Shown here one piece after another: positions 8,048 to 13,743 of a stretch of 13,743 bases of DNA (its first letter is position 1; every line of letters begins with the position of its first letter). The stretch comes from Bordetella parapertussis (GTDB taxonomy: Bacteria; Pseudomonadota; Gammaproteobacteria; Burkholderiales; Burkholderiaceae_C), in NCBI GenBank assembly GCA_945882755.1, contig CAMCWS010000056.1, forward strand, positions 1-13,743, in the 5' to 3' direction. A program made the position numbers and the translations under genes. The notes under the pieces were generated by a model. That model was not told the origin of the DNA, made no database searches, and saw only the letters and a list, made by a program, of their open reading frames with translations.

Positions 8048-9476
8048 GAAAAACCAATATCACCGACAACGCTTGGGCGCTTTGTATTTGCTACCCATTC
8101 TATTCAGCCTTCTTTCGCTTACATCTATCAAGGCCAATGCTGAGTCCAGCCAAGCTGACACACCGATAGAAACCACCGAACTGCAAGCCCTGCCAGACAC
8201 GCAGCCAAGCAGCCACACGGTCACCGAGGTGGAAATTCCTGCAGACTTGTGGACCCGCATACGCCGTGGCTTTGCGATGCCAGACCTGCAAGTCGACATG
8301 GTGCAAGAGCGTGAGCAGTGGTATGCCAACCGACCTGATTACATCGAGCGCATGACGGCCCGCTCAAGCAAATACCTCTATCACATCGTTGAAGAAATTG
8401 AACGCCGAGGCATGCCCACCGAGTTGGCTTTGCTGCCGTTCATTGAAAGTGCGTTCAATCCTCAGGCCGTGTCTTCGGCACGAGCCAGTGGCATGTGGCA
8501 GTTCATGCCGCGAACCGGCAAAGACTTTGACTTGAAACAAAACGCTTTCCGCGACGATCGTCGCGATGTGCTGGCCTCGACCCGCGCAGCACTGGACTAT
8601 TTGCAGCGTCTGCATGGCATGTTCGGCGACTGGCACTTGGCTTTGGCCGCCTATAACTGGGGCGAAGGCAATGTAGGCAAGGCCGTCAACCGTAACCTCA
8701 GAGCAGGTCAAGCCGTGGCTTATACAGACTTGCGTATGCCGGCAGAAACCCGCCTGTATGTCCCCAAATTGCAGGCGATGGAAAACTTGATCGCCAATCC
8801 ACAGGGCAAGGGTATCCAACTGCCCTCCATTCCGAATCACCCCTACTTCCAAACCGTGCCCTTGCCAAGGGACATGGATGTGGCCTTGGTGGCTCGCTTG
8901 GCCGAAGTGCCGATTGAAGATTTCAAAGCCCTCAACCCTTCGGCACACCGCCCAGTGCTGTTGGCGGGGGGGATATCCCAAATTTTGTTACCTTGGGATA
9001 ACGCTGAAATTTTTGAACGCAATATGGCGGCTTACGATGGTCGTTTGGCTAGTTGGACAGTCTGGGTAGCGCCCAAAAACATGAAGGTTCCAGAGGCTGC
9101 TAAAAAAGTGGGCATGAGCGAAGAAGACATGCGCAGCGTCAACAAAATACCGCCACGCATGCTCATTAAAGCCGGTTCTGCCCTGTTGGTGCCGCGCCCT
9201 AGCAAACAAGAACAAGACGTCACCTCCAAAGTGGCCGATAACGGCCAACTGAATTTGGCCCCCGAAGTTGTTTTGCGAAAGCGAGTCATCAAGGCGGGTA
9301 AAAAAGATACTTTGGCCAGCGTTGCCAAGCGCTACAAAATCGCCGCAGCCGATGTGGCCAAATGGAACAATTTGCCTTTTGACAGTGCCCTCAAGCCAGG
9401 ACAAAAGCTGGTTCTGATGCTGCCTGGTAAAGCGAGGGGCAAAAATAAAAAAGCCGTTCAGCGCAACAAAGGCTGA
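8046..9476 (+). CDS. mltD: Membrane-bound lytic murein transglycosylase D-like, with LysM
   Basis: This is a peptidoglycan-cleaving enzyme that makes 1,6-anhydro-muropeptides in the periplasm. The 476-aa protein begins with a signal peptide (positively charged start, hydrophobic 10-24, A-N-A at 30-32 as signal peptidase I site). There is no lipobox cysteine, unlike the E. coli lipoprotein MltD. The SLT domain spans about 108-215: catalytic E134 in LPFIESAFNP, then SGMWQFMPRTG (148-158) and AYNWGEGNVGKA (202-213). Near the C-terminus is one clear LysM domain (RVIKAGKKDTLASVAKRYKI..., about 418-465). A weaker LysM-like stretch precedes it (WTVWVAPKNMKVPEAAKKVG). The tail is very basic. The start at 8046 is supported by gagg 4 nt upstream and the intact signal peptide. 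Its ATG lies in the same CATG as the methyltransferase start. The stop is 2 bp from the end of the convergent gene. Confidence 0.93.
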   Translation: MKNQYHRQRLGALYLLPILFSLLSLTSIKANAESSQADTPIETTELQALPDTQPSSHTVTEVEIPADLWTRIRRGFAMPDLQVDMVQEREQWYANRPDYIERMTARSSKYLYHIVEEIERRGMPTELALLPFIESAFNPQAVSSARASGMWQFMPRTGKDFDLKQNAFRDDRRDVLASTRAALDYLQRLHGMFGDWHLALAAYNWGEGNVGKAVNRNLRAGQAVAYTDLRMPAETRLYVPKLQAMENLIANPQGKGIQLPSIPNHPYFQTVPLPRDMDVALVARLAEVPIEDFKALNPSAHRPVLLAGGISQILLPWDNAEIFERNMAAYDGRLASWTVWVAPKNMKVPEAAKKVGMSEEDMRSVNKIPPRMLIKAGSALLVPRPSKQEQDVTSKVADNGQLNLAPEVVLRKRVIKAGKKDTLASVAKRYKIAAADVAKWNNLPFDSALKPGQKLVLMLPGKARGKNKKAVQRNKG

Positions 9477-9478
9477 AG

Positions 9479-10543
9479 CTACATTCGATAACGTTGCTTC
9501 GCTTTACGAACAAAGTCGTTGTTCACTGTGCCCTGCCAAGCCAGTGTGGCAGACAAGAGCTTGGGGTCGAGCAACCTGAGCATGCGAAGGCTGACCTGCT
9601 GAGCCTCGGGCAACAGCAGCCCGTCCAGTGAGAAGCTCTCACGCAGGTTATCGATGGCATTCAGGTACACCAAACGGTCGGGTACCACGGGGTTGTCCAC
9701 CATATAACGCAATAGGTCCGAGGGTCCAGCGGTTCTCAACCATTTAAGACAACGCACCACCGCTGACACCATGGCCTGACAAGCTTTGGGTTGCTGCTGC
9801 ACCAAGGCTTGGGAAACAAGCAGGCAGTTGCCGGGCAAAAGCCCACCAAACACCTGCTGGGTTTGCTTGAGGGTTCGCCAATTTCTGACGACCGTGAGAT
9901 CGTCTTTCTTCTCCAACGCTGTCATCACGGGGTCTGAGGCAAACAAGGCATCCACAGCGCCAGTGCGTGCGGCCACCATGGCTTGTAGCGATGAATTGAA
10001 ATAGACCCATTGGATGTCGTTGGATTGGAGCCCCGAGCGCAGCATACTGAACGACAGGCAACGCTGTGCAGAGCCCTCAGCATCCATCAAACCGATGCGC
10101 TTGCCGCTAAGGTCAGCCATGGTTTTGAAATTGGGAACGTTTTTGCTGGAGACGCCCAGGGCCCATTGCGGTGTGCGGGCAATTTGAGCGATGCAAACCG
10201 CATCAAACCCTTTTTGCTTGAGCAGCAAGGCAGTATCGTAAGAGGCGCACATCACATCGGCAGTGGCTTGCGTCAAGGTAGCCATGGCCGCGGGTTGGCT
10301 GGGCTGCTCCACCCATTCAATCTCCAAACCTTCGGCTTTGAAAAAACCCAACTGCTCTGCAAGCAACAAAGGCAAATGGCTCAAGGAGGTGCGGTCGTCA
10401 AAAACCAAAGTTAAACGTGATTTGTCAGGGTTGGCTTTGGCGGGCAAATGGGTAAGTGTCAATGAGGCAAGCAATGCTGAACAACCCATCAACCATTGGC
10501 GACGGTGCATAGCAAAAAGATCGGTTATTCGCGAATCTGACAT
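9479..10543 (-). CDS. ABC transporter substrate-binding protein, NitT/TauT (NMT1/THI5-like) family
   Basis: This is a periplasmic binding protein of the nitrate/sulfonate/thiamine-precursor type. After the signal region come LTLVFDDRTSLSHLPLLLAEQLGFFKAEGLEIEWV, where GFFKAEGL is the family hallmark, then AMATLTQATADVMCASYDTALLL, LSGKRIGLMDAEGSA and GAVDALFASDPV. The signal peptide has twin arginines (HRRQWLMG, R14-R15) and ends at A35-K-A37, so Tat export is possible. C21 follows L-M-G, but the hydrophobic stretch comes after it, so a lipoprotein is unlikely. I chose ATG 10543 (354 aa) because gataag lies just before it; ATG 10510 is possible and would still keep the signal. No permease or ATPase gene is nearby, so this is an orphan and its ligand is unknown. 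It lies 62 bp after recR on the same strand. Confidence 0.85.
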   Translation of the reverse strand: MSDSRITDLFAMHRRQWLMGCSALLASLTLTHLPAKANPDKSRLTLVFDDRTSLSHLPLLLAEQLGFFKAEGLEIEWVEQPSQPAAMATLTQATADVMCASYDTALLLKQKGFDAVCIAQIARTPQWALGVSSKNVPNFKTMADLSGKRIGLMDAEGSAQRCLSFSMLRSGLQSNDIQWVYFNSSLQAMVAARTGAVDALFASDPVMTALEKKDDLTVVRNWRTLKQTQQVFGGLLPGNCLLVSQALVQQQPKACQAMVSAVVRCLKWLRTAGPSDLLRYMVDNPVVPDRLVYLNAIDNLRESFSLDGLLLPEAQQVSLRMLRLLDPKLLSATLAWQGTVNNDFVRKAKQRYRM

Positions 10544-10605
10544 GCTTATCAGCATAAACAACTACATGATTTGGCGCATCAGGTACAGCCCTGTTGGTGA
10601 AAACC

Positions 10606-11202
10606 TTAGGTGCTGCGTCTGTCCATCAAAGCGTGGGCAATCGTGCCTAAATCCACATATTCCAATTCGCTACCGACTGGCACCCCACGTGCCAAGCGTG
10701 TCACCACCAAGCCTTTGCGCCTAAAGACCTCACTCAAAACATGGGCTGTGGCCTCCCCCTCGGCGGTGAAGTTGGTGGCCAAGATGATCTCTTGCACCAA
10801 GCCATCGTCCACCCTTTGAATCAGCTTTTGCATACCAATGTCGTTCGGTCCAACGCCTTCAATCGGACTGAGTTTGCCCATCAACACAAAATAAAGTCCC
10901 TGATAGGCCAAGGTTCTCTCTAGCGCCGATTGATCCGCGGGTGTCTCCACCACACACAAGCGCGTGGCGTCTCGCTGCGTGTCTTGGCAGGTGGCACAAA
11001 TATCAAACTCAGTGAGGGTATGGCAACGCTGGCAATGCTTGACGGCCTCCACAGCATTGACCAAGGTTCGTGCCAGCAACTGGGCACCCTCGGGGTCGTG
11101 TTGCAACAAGTGGTAGGCCATGCGTGAAGCGGAACGCTGCCCCACGCCAGGCAAACGCCTGAGGGCTTGCACCAAAGCCTCTAAGGCGGCGTTGTCACGC
11201 AT
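10606..11202 (-). CDS. recR: Recombination mediator protein RecR
   Basis: RecR works with RecO (and RecF) to load RecA on SSB-coated single-stranded DNA during gap repair. The 198-aa protein is of normal length. It has an N-terminal helix-hairpin-helix ([20 protein letters not shown], 14-33), a C4 zinc finger (C57, C60, C69, C72), and a Toprim domain beginning [13 protein letters not shown] (83-95) with E86. The C-terminal [16 protein letters not shown] is the conserved Walker-B-like RecR signature. Its ATG overlaps the ybaB stop by one base (TAATG), so translation is probably coupled; no separate Shine-Dalgarno is visible. dnaX-ybaB-recR is a conserved proteobacterial cluster. Confidence 0.97.
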   Translation of the reverse strand: MRDNAALEALVQALRRLPGVGQRSASRMAYHLLQHDPEGAQLLARTLVNAVEAVKHCQRCHTLTEFDICATCQDTQRDATRLCVVETPADQSALERTLAYQGLYFVLMGKLSPIEGVGPNDIGMQKLIQRVDDGLVQEIILATNFTAEGEATAHVLSEVFRRKGLVVTRLARGVPVGSELEYVDLGTIAHALMDRRST

Positions 11203-11534
11203 TAAAAGGGCAGTTTCATGCCGCCTGGCAAGCCAGGCATGCCACCGGTGAGCTTGCCCATCTTGGCTTCGGTGGCTTCTTCTGCTTTGCGAGCGCCATC
11301 GTTGAAGGCCGCGGCAATCAGGTCTTCGAGCATGTCTTTGTCGTCAGTCATCAAACTGGGATCGATGGTGACGCGTTTGACTTGGTGCTTGCAGGTCATG
11401 AGGATTTGCACCATGCCAGAGCCGGCTTCGCCGGTGACCTCGATAAAAGCCAATTCTTCTTGGGCTTTCTTCAGGTTTTCTTGCATGGCTTGGGCTTGTT
11501 TCATCAGGCCCGCGAGTTGTCCTTTGTTAAACAT
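11202..11534 (-). CDS. ybaB: YbaB/EbfC family nucleoid-associated protein
   Basis: This 110-aa protein belongs to a family of small dimeric DNA-binding proteins that coat the nucleoid. Features are the N-terminal helix [20 protein letters not shown] (2-21), the central [21 protein letters not shown] with the conserved G-x-G-x-V strand, and the [15 protein letters not shown] helix. The Met/Gly/Pro-rich tail ([14 protein letters not shown]) is typical. It lies between dnaX (9-bp gap) and recR (1-bp overlap), the classical position. Confidence 0.96.
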   Translation of the reverse strand: MFNKGQLAGLMKQAQAMQENLKKAQEELAFIEVTGEAGSGMVQILMTCKHQVKRVTIDPSLMTDDKDMLEDLIAAAFNDGARKAEEATEAKMGKLTGGMPGLPGGMKLPF

Positions 11535-11543
11535 GGTGGTCTT

Positions 11544-13160
11544 TCAGTGGTCGAAAAGTCGCAAAGTGCCAGGAATGATCTTGGCGTCGAATTCATTGAT
11601 CAGGCGTTGAACGCTTGGGTGGTTGAGGATATCTGCTTCGGCTTGCGCCATACGCTGCTGTTGAAGCGCTGTGATGCGCCGTGCTGGCGAGTCTTGCACA
11701 GGGCCTTGCGCCACTTGCAGCGTCACCGCATGGCCAAGGGATTGCAACGCCAATTGAAGTCGTTCGCGGTTGCTGGCACTGTTGAGAGACTCGCTTTCAA
11801 CTTGCAAATGCCACACGCCATAGTCTTGCGCCATCAATTGCGACTGCATGGCCAGCTCGCGGGTCATGGCTTGAATCAATTGGGCTTTGACCATGTCTTG
11901 CACCACAGATAACCATTGCTCCCCAAAAGCTGAATCATGGGTTGGCAGGGTGTCTACTGCTTTGGGTGCAGTGGGCGCAGCTGCAGGAGGTGCTGGTGGT
12001 GCTGAAGGTCTTGGAGCGGCTGTGACAGGCTCAGATGCTGTTTTCAGAGTTTTTTTTTCAGCCTGGGCATGGACTGGCTTGAAGGCCAGCAAACGCAACA
12101 ACACCATGGTCAGTGCCGCGTACTCATCAGGAGCCAAGCCTAAATCAGCGCGGCCATGCAAGCAAATGCTGTAGAGCAACTGGGTTTCATCTGCAGGCAT
12201 CAACTGGGACAAATCAGCGATGCGCTGTACCTCGGGGTCGGGATCGTCACTGGCAGCGGACTGGGCCGTGGCTTGGTGAACCGCCATACGCTGCAACACC
12301 ATGCCCATCTCTTCCAACAAAGAACTGGCCGATAGCCCCAAGTGACGCAGCGACTCACAGGTTTGCACCACCAAAGCACCATCGCCATGGGCCAAGGCCA
12401 CGATCAAGGTGAACACATGGCTGCGGTCCACGCTTCCCAACATATCGCGAACCACCGCTTCAGCCAAAGCGCCGTTGCCAAACGCGATGGCTTGGTCGGT
12501 GAGTGACAAAGCGTCGCGCATAGAGCCGCGTGCTGCACGGGCCAGCAAGCGCAAGGATTGCACATCGGCTTGCACCTGTTCGTCTGCCAACACCTGCGTC
12601 AGGTGCTCAACAATGGTCTCAGGCGCCATGGGGCGTAAATTGAACTGCAAGCAGCGGGACAACACCGTGACAGGCACTTTGTGCGGGTCGGTGGTGGCCA
12701 GCACAAATTTCAAATATTCAGGCGGCTCTTCCAAGGTTTTGAGCATGGCATTGAACGCGGTGTTGCTCAGCATATGCACCTCGTCAATCATGAAGACTTT
12801 GAAGCGCCCTTGAACCGGCTTGTAAGCGGCCTGCTCTAGTAATTGCTGAACCTCGTCTACGCCTCGGTTGGAGGCCGCATCCAGTTCGGTGTAATCCACA
12901 AACCGACCAGCATCAATATCCACACAGGCAGAGCAAACGCCACAAGGCTCATCCGTGATGCCAATCTCACAGTTCAAGGACTTGGCCAAGATACGCGAGA
13001 CAGTGGTTTTGCCCACGCCGCGGGTGCCGGTGAACAAATACGCATGGTGCAGGCGTTGCGAGCGCAAGGCATTGGTAAGCGCTTGCACAACGTGGGACTG
13101 ACCTACCAATTGGGTAAAGGTCTTGGGGCGGTATTTGCGAGCGAGCACCAGATAGGACAT
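11544..13160 (-). CDS. dnaX: DNA polymerase III subunit tau (clamp loader ATPase), with likely gamma-like short form
   Basis: DnaX is the ATPase core of the sliding-clamp loader and, as tau, ties the polymerases to the helicase. In the 538-aa protein the AAA+ domain shows Walker A GTRGVGKT (45-52), four zinc cysteines (C64, C73, C76, C79), Walker B VFMIDEVH (122-129), sensor 1 ATTD (155-158) and S168-R169-C170 with the arginine finger. Domain III runs to about residue 365, followed by E368-K-K and a Pro/Ala-rich linker (about 375-405) before the tau-specific C-terminal part. It is shorter than E. coli tau (643 aa). The nine-A run at E368-K369-K370 precedes stop codons in both other frames. 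The start is preceded by cagg. It is first gene of the dnaX-ybaB-recR operon and diverges from ffs. Confidence 0.97.
   Translation of the reverse strand: MSYLVLARKYRPKTFTQLVGQSHVVQALTNALRSQRLHHAYLFTGTRGVGKTTVSRILAKSLNCEIGITDEPCGVCSACVDIDAGRFVDYTELDAASNRGVDEVQQLLEQAAYKPVQGRFKVFMIDEVHMLSNTAFNAMLKTLEEPPEYLKFVLATTDPHKVPVTVLSRCLQFNLRPMAPETIVEHLTQVLADEQVQADVQSLRLLARAARGSMRDALSLTDQAIAFGNGALAEAVVRDMLGSVDRSHVFTLIVALAHGDGALVVQTCESLRHLGLSASSLLEEMGMVLQRMAVHQATAQSAASDDPDPEVQRIADLSQLMPADETQLLYSICLHGRADLGLAPDEYAALTMVLLRLLAFKPVHAQAEKKTLKTASEPVTAAPRPSAPPAPPAAAPTAPKAVDTLPTHDSAFGEQWLSVVQDMVKAQLIQAMTRELAMQSQLMAQDYGVWHLQVESESLNSASNRERLQLALQSLGHAVTLQVAQGPVQDSPARRITALQQQRMAQAEADILNHPSVQRLINEFDAKIIPGTLRLFDH
12050..12059 (-). 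other. Slippery A9 run in dnaX (probable frameshift or transcriptional slippage site)
   Basis: On the coding strand the sequence is gaa aaa aaa act, that is nine A residues. It contains an A AAA AAA heptamer in the phase required for -1 ribosomal frameshifting, and runs of this length also favour RNA polymerase slippage. In the -1 frame six codons (N-S-E-N-S-I) precede TGA at 12033-12031, giving 376 aa. In the +1 frame one codon precedes TGA at 12046-12044, giving 371 aa. Both products would end just after domain III, as gamma does. E. coli uses A AAA AAG in dnaX, and Thermus thermophilus uses an A9 run with transcriptional slippage (established). I see no strong downstream stem-loop or upstream Shine-Dalgarno-like stimulator. 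Confidence 0.65.
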
Positions 13161-13179
13161 GGCCTGATTCTACGGGGCG

Positions 13180-13185
13180 TACAAT
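13180..13185 (+). promoter_or_regulatory. Possible -10 element of ffs
   Basis: tacaat matches the -10 consensus in five of six positions and ends 2 nt before the first base of the closing stem of the SRP RNA (13188), so the transcript would begin a few bases further in or be trimmed. The expected -35 position falls on the dnaX start region and does not match well. Confidence 0.3.
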
Positions 13186-13187
13186 TT

Positions 13188-13281
13188 GCCTTGACGGGCC
13201 TTCCCACATGGGGAAGCGGCCAACCGGGTCAGGTGGGGAACCAAGCAGCCCTAACTGTGGAGCCAGTGCTGGGGTCAAGGC
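13188..13281 (+). ncRNA. ffs: Signal recognition particle RNA, small bacterial (4.5S) type
   Basis: The conserved SRP core is at about 13226-13252: gggtcagg, a tgg-ggaa-cca tip with GGAA tetraloop, then aagcagccc and taa. This is the Ffh-binding helix 8, with the GGAA loop and the asymmetric AGCAGCC side. The ends pair perfectly: gccttgac (13188-13195) with gtcaaggc (13274-13281). An intermediate helix, ccaca (13204-13208) with tgtgg (13256-13260), supports one long hairpin of about 94 nt. The RNA joins Ffh to target membrane proteins to the translocon. It diverges from dnaX, with 27 bp between the dnaX start and the RNA stem. The 3' flank (gatttaatttt) is T-rich, but I see no clear separate terminator hairpin. 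The exact ends may differ by a few bases. Confidence 0.9.
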
Positions 13282-13335
13282 TCGTCAACTGATTTAATTT
13301 TCTCAACCATCAATACGGGCACCAATTTTTAATGC

Positions 13336-13482
13336 TCAGTTTGACTCCAAGTAGCCAAGTAGGGCATTCATCTCCATGCCTTCGACATCAACTTTATTGA
13401 AGCATAATTTCCTAAATTCACACAGATCAACTGCAACCATATTTATTTGTACGCAGTTTTCATAATTGCTTTCGCATAAAAA
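13336..13482 (-). pseudogene. Decayed remnant resembling the C-terminal part of an FkbM-type methyltransferase
   Basis: A 48-codon open stretch on the minus strand, closed upstream by a TAG at 13485-13483 and ending in TGA at 13336. It includes FNKVDVEGMEMNALLGYLES, which resembles the IKIDVEGxExxVLxG motif near the end of FkbM SAM-methyltransferases. The residues before it (ENCVQINMVAVDLCEFRKL) fit the usual lead-in to that motif. A real FkbM protein has about 200 more residues upstream, and these are not seen, so I take it as a leftover of a lost gene. Using ATG 13440 it could only make 34 aa. The surrounding region 13282-13539 is AT-rich, and I see nothing else supportable in it. Confidence 0.45.
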
Positions 13483-13539
13483 CTATTATTTAAAGCAATT
13501 AACAGATTTATAGTGGAAAGAGGCTTTTTTTGAGCCCAT

Positions 13540-13743
13540 TTAAGTCATTGGATGGTGGGTGTAGTCGTTGCCAGTATCCAAGATCTTGAAGTCGCCCATT
13601 GTGGATGAATCTCCATCGGTGTCAATGGCGGTGAGTGTTGGAATAGATCCTGATGCATCTGAATTAACCAACATTTGAGCATCTGCCAAGCCATCTCTGG
13701 CGACCCATTGATCAACGTTCCAAGTTGGCATGTCAATTTGCAA
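13540..13743 (-). CDS. Unrecognised protein, C-terminal part only (gene continues beyond the window)
   Basis: The frame is open from the right window edge to TAA at 13540, giving at least 67 residues. The edge codon is TTG, so the true start probably lies outside. I do not recognise the family. The fragment is acidic, with no transmembrane stretch, and contains DTDGDSS, which resembles a calcium-binding D-x-D-x-D-x-S loop of secreted proteins. It ends GNDYTHHPMT. Codon use is more AT-rich than in the dnaX operon, so it may belong to an accessory region together with the FkbM-like remnant downstream. It could also be a chance open frame, although the amino acid mix looks protein-like. Confidence 0.45.
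   Translation of the reverse strand: MQIDMPTWNVDQWVARDGLADAQMLVNSDASGSIPTLTAIDTDGDSSTMGDFKILDTGNDYTHHPMT

Noticed and set aside
8364..8981. 205-codon frame antisense to mltD
   Set aside because: It is opposite the catalytic domain of a well-supported gene and has no ribosome site or domain.
13521..13537. Small hairpin after the edge gene as its terminator
   Set aside because: Arms gggct/agcct give five pairs including a wobble, the A-rich part is in the loop, and no T-run follows on the minus strand.

Overview
The window looks like a piece of a betaproteobacterial chromosome, most likely Burkholderiales and probably Comamonadaceae. This rests on gene order and protein character: dnaX-ybaB-recR, rnhA overlapping a SAM methyltransferase and divergent from an MltD-type transglycosylase, and a small SRP RNA beside dnaX. 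No 16S or other taxonomic marker is present, so the placement is an inference.

Layout. Positions 1-566 are an accessory patch: a small GIY-YIG nuclease gene lies between two direct copies and two inverted copies of a ~26-30 bp REP-like repeat. moaA and mobA (567-2350, +) follow, overlapping by one base, and serve molybdenum cofactor synthesis. They run tail to tail into an RND efflux operon on the minus strand (adaptor 6793-5459, then pump 5457-2347, 1 nt apart), which has no outer-membrane channel or regulator gene in view. Upstream of it, also on the minus strand, are a SAM methyltransferase and rnhA (8047-6831, ATGA overlap). A 22-bp palindrome sits between rnhA and the adaptor gene. The methyltransferase and mltD (8046-9476, +) are divergent, with start codons overlapping in one CATG. 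A solitary NitT/TauT-type substrate-binding protein gene (10543-9479, -) meets mltD tail to tail.

The dnaX-ybaB-recR cluster (13160-10606, -) encodes the clamp loader subunit, a nucleoid-associated protein and the RecFOR repair protein. dnaX carries a run of nine A residues, and both alternative frames stop almost at once after it, so a short gamma-like product is likely. Diverging from dnaX is the SRP RNA gene ffs (about 13188-13281, +). The right edge (13282-13743) is AT-rich. It holds what looks like a decayed FkbM methyltransferase remnant and the 3' part of an unrecognised gene that continues beyond the window.

Most of the window is ordinary core genome. The best candidates for a closer look are the repeat-flanked GIY-YIG module, the dnaX slippery run, the palindrome before the efflux operon, and the shared start of the methyltransferase and mltD.
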